Origin: Bacteroidales bacterium
Lineage (GTDB): Bacteria; Bacteroidota; Bacteroidia; Bacteroidales; F082
Length of the DNA stretch: 11,476 nucleotides
Reading direction: 5' to 3'
Assembly: GCA_016285355.1 (NCBI GenBank)
Contig: JAEEQP010000073.1
Location: 1-11,476 of the forward strand
The notes below the pieces were generated by a model. It was not told where the DNA came from and searched no databases. It saw nothing but the letters and a program-made list of their open reading frames with translations. Numbering within the stretch: the first letter of the stretch is position 1; the number at the start of each line of letters is the position of its first letter. This document shows, piece after piece, positions 6,338 to 11,476 of this stretch. The translations under genes were made by a program, and so were the position numbers.

Positions 6338-6359
6338 CTGTCACGCCGTGGCAGCCGAA
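6338..6359. repeat. Palindromic intergenic motif, copy 2
   Basis: CTGTCAC-GCC-GTGGCAG followed by CCGAA. It is the second copy of the motif at 4816-4837 and again sits between a minus-strand gene start (56 nt away) and a plus-strand tRNA promoter. One stem position is a G-U pair in plus-strand RNA, at a different place from copy 1, so both keep the hairpin. Confidence 0.6.
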
Positions 6360-6430
6360 TGTATTTAACCTATTGAAATTGAGTTTTTTCATGGCCAAAC
6401 AAGCACTTCATTTGTGCGAAATATTATGTG

Positions 6431-6438
6431 CAAAGATA
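6431..6438 (-). promoter_or_regulatory. Possible -7 box for the SPFH gene
   Basis: On the minus strand this reads TATCTTTG, an exact TAnnTTTG match, about 150 nt upstream of the start codon at 6282. No matching -33 TTTG is seen at the expected spacing. If used, the 5' leader would be long and would include the palindromic motif at 6338-6359. Confidence 0.35.
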
Positions 6439-6463
6439 GAAAAAATGCAACAAAATGCGAAGT

Positions 6464-6498
6464 TTTGTTTGCCAAAAGTGAAAAAAGTCGTATTTTTG
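6464..6498 (+). promoter_or_regulatory. Promoter of the tRNA-Val gene
   Basis: Two overlapping candidate -33 elements, TTTG at 6464-6467 and 6468-6471, precede TATTTTTG at 6491-6498. The second gives a 19-nt spacer, the ideal Bacteroidetes arrangement. The -7 box is identical to that of the tRNA-Gly gene and ends 16 nt before the tRNA. Confidence 0.78.
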
Positions 6499-6514
6499 CA
6501 CCCCGAAAACGCAA

Positions 6515-6589
6515 GGGAGCTTAGCTCAGTTGGTTCAGAGCACCTGCCTTACAAGCAGGGGGTCGCTGGTTCGAATCCAACAGTTCCCA
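6515..6589 (+). tRNA. tRNA-Val, anticodon TAC
   Basis: A 75-nt cloverleaf without encoded CCA. The acceptor stem GGGAGCT pairs with AGTTCCC (one G-U), with discriminator A at 6589. The D arm is GCTC/GAGC with a 10-nt loop. The anticodon stem CCTGC/GCAGG encloses CTTACAA, giving anticodon TAC, for valine GUA/GUG codons. The T arm contains TTCGAAT with stem GCTGG/CCAAC (one G-A or weak end pair). A palindromic terminator follows after 8 nt. Confidence 0.95.
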
Positions 6590-6597
6590 CAAAAACA

Positions 6598-6634
6598 GTA
6601 GAGACGGTGTGCACACCGTCTCTACATCGTTTTT
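6598..6634 (+). terminator. 28-bp perfect palindrome plus T-run after tRNA-Val
   Basis: The arms GTAGAGACGGTG and CACCGTCTCTAC are identical to those at 4982-5009, but the central tetranucleotide is TGCA instead of CATG, so the palindrome stays perfect. Five T residues follow at 6630-6634. It lies between the tRNA and the convergent gene ending at 6649, suiting an intrinsic, possibly two-way, terminator. Confidence 0.8.
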
Positions 6635-6648
6635 ATAGCTTCTAATGT

Positions 6649-8511
6649 TTATTTGTTCACCACAATCTTCCTGCTAACCATCTGTCCGTCAGTCGTCAAG
6701 CCTTGTAAGATGTAAACACCGTTGCTCAGTTCATCCACATTGCTGTGCTTCAGGCATTGTCCGTTCATGGTGTAAATCCTTGTGACGGCGACGATTTCTT
6801 CGTTGTTGTTGTCTTCAATGCCAGTCACTTCAATGTAAACATAGTTTTCTCCTTCAGGTGTGAGGGCAAAGTCGGATTCGCAGTTTTCGTATACAGCGGT
6901 CAGTTGGTATTTGTAGATTCCGGTGCCGCTTTCGTCGTAATAAGAGGTGGCATCGCCAGGCACTTCGATGATTTCTCCGTCCTTGGTGATGTCTTGGTAG
7001 CGATAGAGGTTATAATGCAAAGGTTGCGTTTCAGGAGCAACCCAGTTGAGTTTCACGCCAAACAACTCTTCTTCCATGTCGTAAATATACTCACCTTCAA
7101 AGTTTTCAGGCGCCAGACAAGTGATAACAGGTGGTTCGATGGGGCCCATGGTGCCGTCGGGGCCGATGTTCTGGCCGTATACACCGCCGTTGGCCGAATT
7201 GACCCAAGCTATCACATTCTGCCCAAGGTGGAAGCCGGTGCTGTTTTCGCACATGGATCTGCTGTAGCTGTTCGAACTCATCTGCTTGGTCCAAAGCAGG
7301 TTGCCATCCATGTCGAAGCCTTTGGCTTCTACAGTGGAGTTGTAACTGCCTTTGGTGTAGATGAGGGAGAAACCGCTGCCGTCTTCAAAAGCGTCGACCA
7401 AGATGTCAGAATAGGAATCACCGACATAATCAGCAACCAAGATGCCTTCGCCCCAAACCTTTTCGCCTGTCGAGGTGATGCGGTTCATATAGATTCTGCT
7501 CTGTGACTGCGTGGAGGCGTCGGTCTGCTCGTAGGCGATGATGAGGTCGTGGCTGATGGGGTCGACGGTGCCGTATGCACTAAGGAAGAAGTTGTTGGCG
7601 TCAGCCTCGTGAACTGGGGTGCCGTTCAAGTCGTTGATGGTGGAGTTGCCGTACTCGTCGAAGTGGAAGACGTAGGTGTTGAAAGCACCCATGATGCCCG
7701 CGTGCCACATATAGGCATAGCCACCGTTTGCGCCATCGGGCACCACATAGTGGCAATAGCTGCCGCCCATGGTATAGGGAGCCATCAGCTGCACCTCGGG
7801 ACCGATTTGTGCGCCGTCTGGGGTGTAGCCGACCACCCAAATCTCCTTTTCATAATAATAGGTGTAAGCCCAGTGGTTTTTCTCGTAAACGACCAAAACA
7901 CTATTGTCGAAACCTGGAACCATCAGGCCAAAATCGTGATTCCAGTCGCCATCGCCAATGGTGATGATGGGGCCTAATGTGCCGTCAGCACTGACGTATT
8001 GCAGATAGCTGTACGTATAATCGGTGCCAAGAGCCCACACGCCGCCGTCGTTGCCAGCCATCACTTCGGAACGGTCCCCGCCTTGTCCGTCGAAGAGCAC
8101 GATGCCCTGCTCACCCCAAGGGAAGGTGCCATCTGCATTGATTCTGACCGCATAATGATGGGCCGAAGCCGTGCGGAACACGCTCACCACACCACCGTCG
8201 TTAGTGGCGGTCATGGCGTAGCCTGGCGACCATGTGGCAATATCGGGCGTAGTGATGGGAATGCCATTTTCGCCCCATTGCGGATTGCCTTCAAAGTCAA
8301 GGCGTTGCAGGATGGGTGCCCAGCCGTTGGAACGCATTTCAGACCATTGCATGTAGGTGTCGCCCGAAACAGGGTCGGTGGAGGTGTAAATCTCGCCACC
8401 ATCTGCCGATGAATTGGCGATAAAGGTGTTAGTTGTCGGGTCGTCGACCCATTGGGCTTGCAGCGCAAACGAGGCTACCAAAGCCAGGAACAGAAAGGAT
8501 AGTCTTTTCAT
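6649..8511 (-). CDS. Secreted beta-propeller-like protein with FN3-like domain and degenerate T9SS sorting tail
   Basis: 620 residues from the ATG at 8511. A longer frame reaches 8820 but crosses the promoter and the divergent gene; starting at 8511 gives a clean signal peptide (1-18, ending LQA-Q). Residues about 20-460 are repetitive, rich in Gly, Asp and aromatic residues, with recurring W.E.G and DG.GG-type turns, and resemble a beta-propeller-like surface protein. Residues about 469-555 look like a fibronectin type III-like domain (LNWVAPETQPLHYNLYRY). The C-terminal 57 residues (IYTMNGQCL...NGVYILQGL...RKIVVNK) match the later strands of a type IX secretion sorting domain, but the usual YPNP opening is missing. 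The protein is probably exported by T9SS to the cell surface or medium. No enzymatic motif is evident. The upstream promoter at 8542-8574 supports the start. Confidence 0.85.
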   Translation of the reverse strand: MKRLSFLFLALVASFALQAQWVDDPTTNTFIANSSADGGEIYTSTDPVSGDTYMQWSEMRSNGWAPILQRLDFEGNPQWGENGIPITTPDIATWSPGYAMTATNDGGVVSVFRTASAHHYAVRINADGTFPWGEQGIVLFDGQGGDRSEVMAGNDGGVWALGTDYTYSYLQYVSADGTLGPIITIGDGDWNHDFGLMVPGFDNSVLVVYEKNHWAYTYYYEKEIWVVGYTPDGAQIGPEVQLMAPYTMGGSYCHYVVPDGANGGYAYMWHAGIMGAFNTYVFHFDEYGNSTINDLNGTPVHEADANNFFLSAYGTVDPISHDLIIAYEQTDASTQSQSRIYMNRITSTGEKVWGEGILVADYVGDSYSDILVDAFEDGSGFSLIYTKGSYNSTVEAKGFDMDGNLLWTKQMSSNSYSRSMCENSTGFHLGQNVIAWVNSANGGVYGQNIGPDGTMGPIEPPVITCLAPENFEGEYIYDMEEELFGVKLNWVAPETQPLHYNLYRYQDITKDGEIIEVPGDATSYYDESGTGIYKYQLTAVYENCESDFALTPEGENYVYIEVTGIEDNNNEEIVAVTRIYTMNGQCLKHSNVDELSNGVYILQGLTTDGQMVSRKIVVNK

Positions 8512-8535
8512 TGTGATTCGATTTTTGAAATTTTG

Positions 8536-8567
8536 TTGCTGCAAAATTAGAAAAAATCGTTTCTTTG
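8536..8567 (+). promoter_or_regulatory. Weak promoter for the 8585-8923 gene, overlapping a divergent promoter
   Basis: TTG at 8536-8538, a 21-nt gap, and TTTCTTTG at 8560-8567, which has one mismatch to TAnnTTTG. The box ends 17 nt before the ATG at 8585. It overlaps the minus-strand promoter at 8542-8574, so the two genes may compete for polymerase. Confidence 0.4.
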
Positions 8568-8574
8568 CACCAAA
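8542..8574 (-). promoter_or_regulatory. Promoter of the 620-residue secreted protein gene
   Basis: On the minus strand TTTG (8574-8571), a 21-nt spacer and TAATTTTG (8549-8542) match the Bacteroidetes consensus. The -7 box ends 30 nt upstream of the start at 8511, which favours that start over the longer frame. Confidence 0.65.
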
Positions 8575-8584
8575 AATTGTCGTC

Positions 8585-8923
8585 ATGGAGGAAAAATTTA
8601 CCCAAGAGGAGAAAAACGCCGTCGCCAATGTGCTGTACAATTTGGCCGGAGCCGATTTCCAGACCCACATTGGAGAAAGCGATTGCCTGAAGTCTTGTCT
8701 CAAGGAATTGGATTTTGAGGCCAAGGATTTTGTCCCGATTCCCAAAAACGCCCTACAGATGAAGGCATACGAGACTTTGAGGCGCATGACGAAGGACAAG
8801 AAACGCACTTTCTCCCGCATGATGACACAACTCTCTCGCGCCGATGGACATTTCGGCCCCAGCGAGCAGGCTTTCGTGAAGGAGATATTAATAATGTGTG
8901 ATGTGCCGTTTGTGCATAGATAA
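8585..8923 (+). CDS. Small helical protein, possibly TerB-like
   Basis: 112 residues from the ATG at 8585 (MEEKFTQEEK...). An upstream extension to 8414 would run through the neighbouring gene and both promoters and is rejected. The protein is soluble and predominantly helical. The segment TFSRMMTQLSRADGHFGPSEQAFVKEIL (75-102), with ADG followed six residues later by E, resembles the repeated helix-loop-helix of TerB/tellurite-resistance-like proteins, but the match is weak and no metal-binding set can be confirmed. The C-terminus MCDVPFVHR (104-112) recurs almost exactly at 9859-9888. The stop TAA at 8921-8923 directly abuts the stop of the convergent ATPase remnant, with no intergenic base between them. 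Confidence 0.72.
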   Translation: MEEKFTQEEKNAVANVLYNLAGADFQTHIGESDCLKSCLKELDFEAKDFVPIPKNALQMKAYETLRRMTKDKKRTFSRMMTQLSRADGHFGPSEQAFVKEILIMCDVPFVHR

Positions 8924-9727
8924 TCAGTTCAACAGCCACTTCCAAATGGGGATGACTTCGATGGTGAGTCCTCCCTCTTCTATTTTCTCCTCATAGTCAC
9001 GAGTGACGATGATGGCACTTTTTAAGGGAAAAGCCTTGTTGAGCGACACAAGCGCGGAGATTTCGCGTCGACGTGTTTCATCATCATTGATATCGTAAGA
9101 TGCTTGTACGGCGAGATTGGCTTCAGGTACATAGAAATCAACCTCGATGTTACGGTTGTAATAGAATAGACGAGGTTCGTCGGTGTTGCTGTACTGTTTC
9201 ATCAGATGGATGGCACAGAGGTTTTCCAATAGTTTGGCTTCGCCATTGAAAAGGAAATTGTTCAATAATCCGTTGTCGGTGAAATACCGCTTCTTAATGG
9301 TTTCCTGGTCGGTGAAAGGCGACACGAAATTAGGCAATGAGAAAGTCAGATAGTTTTCTTCAAAATATTGCAAGTAATCTTTGATGGTTTCGAGCCCGAT
9401 TTTCTCGCCTGAAGATTTGATGATGTGCTGCAGACGCGACAAGGCGGTAGGATGCATCACATTTTCTGCCAGTTTCTTCGCCAAAAGACGGATGGAACGT
9501 GTGTTCCGTATGCCGTGACGCGCAATGATGTCACCCAACAGTATTTTCTGATAAAGACTGTTGATCCACTCGCGTTTGTCCACAAGGTCGAAGGCTTCCG
9601 CAAAACCACCATAGTGAAAATATTCCTCCATCTGTCGGGCAATCTCATGAAGCATGGCGGAATCATATTGCCAGTTTTTCTCTAATGCGATACCACGATA
9701 GGACATCTTGATGACTTGTTTGTCCAT
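8924..9727 (-). pseudogene. 5'-truncated DUF4143 / AAA-type ATPase remnant
   Basis: 267 residues corresponding to the C-terminal two thirds of the large Bacteroidetes ATP-binding proteins with a DUF4143 domain. Recognisable parts are YFHYGGFAEAF (36-46), LYQKILLGDIIARHGIRN (58-75), the helical middle (76-130), YFTDNGLLNNFLF (148-160), LLENL (166-170) and the nuclease-like NRNIEVDFYVPEANLAVQASY (191-211). Full-length relatives have roughly 380-440 residues and start with a P-loop ATPase domain (Walker A of the G.R..GKT/S type), which is absent here. An in-frame TGA lies six codons upstream (9743-9745), so the missing part is not simply an unannotated extension. The gene has probably lost ATPase function. 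The open 3' part is otherwise intact, so truncation may be fairly recent or the fragment may be retained. Confidence 0.75.
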
Positions 9728-9740
9728 ACTTTCCGCATTT

Positions 9741-9793
9741 TTTCAACTTATATAGAGTGATTTCTTGAAAATATTTCAGTGTATAGGTTGAAA
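9741..9793. repeat. Inverted repeat upstream of the ATPase remnant
   Basis: TTTCAACTTATA at 9741-9752 and TATAGGTTGAAA at 9782-9793 form a 12-bp inverted repeat with one mismatch, which would be a G-U pair in minus-strand RNA. It lies just upstream of the truncated gene's first ATG. It could be a hairpin or operator, or a scar of the event that removed the gene's 5' part; nothing decides between these. Confidence 0.4.
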
Positions 9794-9858
9794 TATTGCG
9801 CAAAAATAAACTTTTTATTTGGATTAAGGGAAAAAACGTGAAAAAATATGTTCAGTGG

Positions 9859-9888
9859 ATGTATGATATTCCGTTTGTGCATCGTTGA
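9859..9888 (+). pseudogene. Displaced C-terminal tail of a paralogue of the 8585-8923 gene
   Basis: The codons at 9859-9888 read MYDIPFVHR-stop, against MCDVPFVHR-stop at 8894-8923. At DNA level 24 of 30 bases agree, including CCGTTTGTGCAT (8906-8917 and 9871-9882). The frame is open back to a TAG at 9784-9786, but the upstream residues do not match the small protein. Position and matching stop suggest a gene-end remnant, separated from the intact gene by the ATPase fragment. Confidence 0.5.
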
Positions 9889-9981
9889 ATGTGATTTTCT
9901 CCAGAAAATGTGATTTTTTGATGAAAAAAGTATCCGAAAATGTGATTTTTTGGCTAAAAAAATGTCTAAAAATGTGATTTT
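9888..9981. repeat. Four direct copies of AATGTGATTTT
   Basis: AATGTGATTTT occurs at 9888-9898, 9907-9917, 9939-9949 and 9971-9981. The last three are exactly 32 nt apart and sit in the wider context GAAAATGTGATTTTTTG. The array lies in the gene-poor stretch 9728-10112 and has no coding capacity. The copies are too short and the spacing too close to be a CRISPR array. They may be a regulatory or recombination-linked repeat; no function is known to me. From 9982 to 10091 nothing further was recognised. Confidence 0.7.
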
Positions 9982-10091
9982 ATGTAGCTTAACTTATTGA
10001 AAAAAAGACAGATAAGTATTTTTTTGTCGTGGAGTTCCTGTTTTAGAATGGTACGGATCTGTTTTTCACTCGTTTCGCGTCATAAAGGAAG

Positions 10092-10113
10092 GAGATTCCC
10101 TTCGGGAAATCTC
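10092..10113 (-). terminator. Hairpin at the end of the Ycf48-like gene
   Basis: On the minus strand GAGATTTCCC, loop GAA, GGGAATCTC form a 9-bp stem with one bulged T. It overlaps the last base of the TAG stop at 10113-10115 and is followed by a pyrimidine-rich CTTCCTTT. It is a likely intrinsic terminator, although the U-run is imperfect. Confidence 0.5.
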
Positions 10114-11432
10114 TATTGCTTCACTAACACCCGCGCCACATAGCTTCTCCCTTCTCCATCTCTAATCCTCACCAAATAAACCCCTTCCACCAATCCGCTC
10201 AAATCAATTTCATTCGTCCCCCGCACGGTCTTCACCACCTGCCCAAGCGCATTATAAACATTCACTTCCGCAGCTTCAATTCCTTCAATGGCAACCCTAT
10301 CCTTTGCCGGGTTGGGATAGACATTGATCTGCAAAGCATTCTCTTCAACGCCATTGACAGGTATCATCGCCGACTTGTAAACGAATCCGTTTTCAGCGGC
10401 AATGTAGAAAACCGTGTCCACGCCATCAACCGCATACAAATCCCGGCATTGCACCATACCGTTGTTCTCACACTCCGGAATGCCTTGTTTGACCCATTCG
10501 CAGTGTTCCCATCCATCCTTCATAATGTATGGGTTCGTGTCTGTCGAACCTTTCGTCAAAGTCATGCCAATTAGAATGCACCCATAAGTGTCTGACGTGT
10601 ATTTGCTATGGCTCACATTCCACATACCGTAATAATCCATAATTGGGCACTCAACGTTCAAATAGGAAACTGTTTCAAAACCGTCTTCCGTCACAAGCAA
10701 ATTTTGGGTGCCTTCACTGAAATAGCCATACATTTCCACATGGTTCTTGTCAAAGAAATGCGTAACAACCGAATAACCGAAATACGCACCATTAGTAACG
10801 ACTTCGCTCCAAGTCAGTCCCGAATCGGTGGTTTTATGAATATGTGTTCCGTTATCAATTACGACAAGGTATCCCGTCTCGCCCTCAAAGAACAACACAC
10901 AATGGTTCACCATTCCATATTGGAACGGAATCGAAGTAAAACTCTGTCCTCCGTCTGTGGTTCGCCAAAGGACGGCATCTCTAGTAAAGAGGTAATAGGT
11001 ATCTTCATCCACCACACAAAAATCGCTGGAACGAATCCAATCAGGCCATTGCAAATGCACGAACTCCGTGTTGGGGAGTTCCTGCCAGGTCTCGCCGCCA
11101 TCAGTGGTTTTCACGATAACGCCTTTGTGGTTGTCGTTATTCCACCAGCAGGAGTCGCCGCAGGCATAGCCCACCTGAGCGTCGGCAAAGGCTACATGTA
11201 TCATGTCGTAGCCTTCCTTTTCAAACTTGACTGTCCATGTTTCGCCGCCGTCAACGGTTTTCAGGATTTTGCCGTTTTCGCCACAGGCAACCACCTCATT
11301 CTTGTCAAGACAAGCCACGCCAAAAAGGTTCTCGGTAACGCCCGTCGGAATTTCCTGCCAGCCTTCCACAAGCTGGGCTTGCATCACGCCGCAAACAAGC
11401 ATCGCGGCAAGGATAATTGATAATTTCTTCAT
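10113..11432 (-). CDS. Secreted Ycf48/BNR-repeat protein with T9SS type A sorting domain
   Basis: 439 residues. Signal peptide 1-19 (ending MQA-Q). Residues about 25-355 are a beta-propeller of the Ycf48/BNR type: the repeat end T.DGGETW appears at 59-66 and 109-116, with variants TTDGGQSF (158-165) and TTDSGLTW (201-208). The repeats resemble bacterial sialidase/photosystem-assembly-type propellers but carry no sialidase catalytic residues that I can identify. The C-terminal 70 residues are a classical Por/T9SS type A sorting domain, beginning INVYPNPAKDRVAIEG (369-384) and ending YVARVLVKQ. The protein is therefore predicted to be exported across the outer membrane by T9SS and attached or released. 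The start at 11432 is supported by the signal peptide. Only 44 nt of upstream sequence are visible, so its promoter is not resolved. Confidence 0.92.
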   Translation of the reverse strand: MKKLSIILAAMLVCGVMQAQLVEGWQEIPTGVTENLFGVACLDKNEVVACGENGKILKTVDGGETWTVKFEKEGYDMIHVAFADAQVGYACGDSCWWNNDNHKGVIVKTTDGGETWQELPNTEFVHLQWPDWIRSSDFCVVDEDTYYLFTRDAVLWRTTDGGQSFTSIPFQYGMVNHCVLFFEGETGYLVVIDNGTHIHKTTDSGLTWSEVVTNGAYFGYSVVTHFFDKNHVEMYGYFSEGTQNLLVTEDGFETVSYLNVECPIMDYYGMWNVSHSKYTSDTYGCILIGMTLTKGSTDTNPYIMKDGWEHCEWVKQGIPECENNGMVQCRDLYAVDGVDTVFYIAAENGFVYKSAMIPVNGVEENALQINVYPNPAKDRVAIEGIEAAEVNVYNALGQVVKTVRGTNEIDLSGLVEGVYLVRIRDGEGRSYVARVLVKQ

Positions 11433-11476
11433 AATTGTAGTGCTTAAGAATTGTCGTTTACTGGTTATCTGCGCTT

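Noticed and set aside
6745..7506. 253-codon plus-strand frame
   Set aside because: It is antisense to the secreted 620-residue protein gene, with no motif or initiation signal.
8512..8820. N-terminal extension of the 620-residue protein
   Set aside because: The extra 103 codons cross the promoter and the coding sequence of the divergent gene, and would bury the signal peptide inside the protein.
9888..9981. CRISPR array or CRP site
   Set aside because: Repeats of 11 nt with 8-21 nt gaps and no cas genes do not make a CRISPR array, and TGTGA appears only as a half-site without its TCACA partner.
10608..11420. 270-codon plus-strand frame
   Set aside because: It is antisense to the Ycf48-like T9SS protein, which has a signal peptide, repeats and a sorting domain.

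Overview
The window looks like a chromosomal segment from a member of the Bacteroidota, probably Bacteroidales. Three signs point there. Promoter-like sequences repeatedly match the Bacteroidetes pattern TTTG-N18-21-TAnnTTTG. Two secreted proteins carry type IX secretion (T9SS) C-terminal sorting regions. The DUF4143-type ATPase remnant and the retropepsin-like protease are also common in this phylum. No ribosomal or plasmid markers allow a finer placement.

Layout. Positions 1-397 have no convincing gene and hold dispersed repeats, including two inverted copies of a GTCATTCC...GGAATCTAT element, each set inside its own hairpin. Next come a sigma-54-type response regulator without a DNA-binding domain (398-1558, minus) and, divergently, a secreted formylglycine-generating-enzyme-like protein (1715-2575, plus). 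A translationally coupled pair of uncharacterised small genes follows (2639-3076 and 3073-3594, plus). It converges on a LOG-family/retropepsin-like two-gene unit (4766-3613, minus). Two tRNA cassettes follow, tRNA-Gly(CCC) and tRNA-Val(TAC). Each has an upstream palindromic motif, a strong Bacteroidetes promoter, the tRNA, and a nearly identical 28-bp perfect palindrome with a T-run. Between them lies an SPFH-domain protein with three zinc ribbons (5017-6282, minus). After the second cassette come a 620-residue T9SS cargo-like protein (6649-8511, minus), a small possibly TerB-like protein (8585-8923, plus), a 5'-truncated DUF4143 ATPase remnant (8924-9727, minus), an AT-rich non-coding stretch with four AATGTGATTTT repeats, and a second T9SS cargo protein with Ycf48/BNR-like repeats (10113-11432, minus).

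How it fits together. This is mostly ordinary chromosome: signalling, nucleotide metabolism, membrane-associated and secreted proteins, with short independent transcription units. The most unusual parts are non-coding or remnant. They are the nested hairpin repeats at 251-397, the shared architecture of the two tRNA cassettes, and a ten-codon copy of the tail of the 8585-8923 gene found again at 9859-9888 on the far side of the truncated ATPase, which suggests an old insertion or duplication. The best candidate for an undescribed protein system is the overlapping gene pair at 2639-3594, but the sequence alone does not reveal its function. No CRISPR array, insertion sequence, transposase or integrase was seen.
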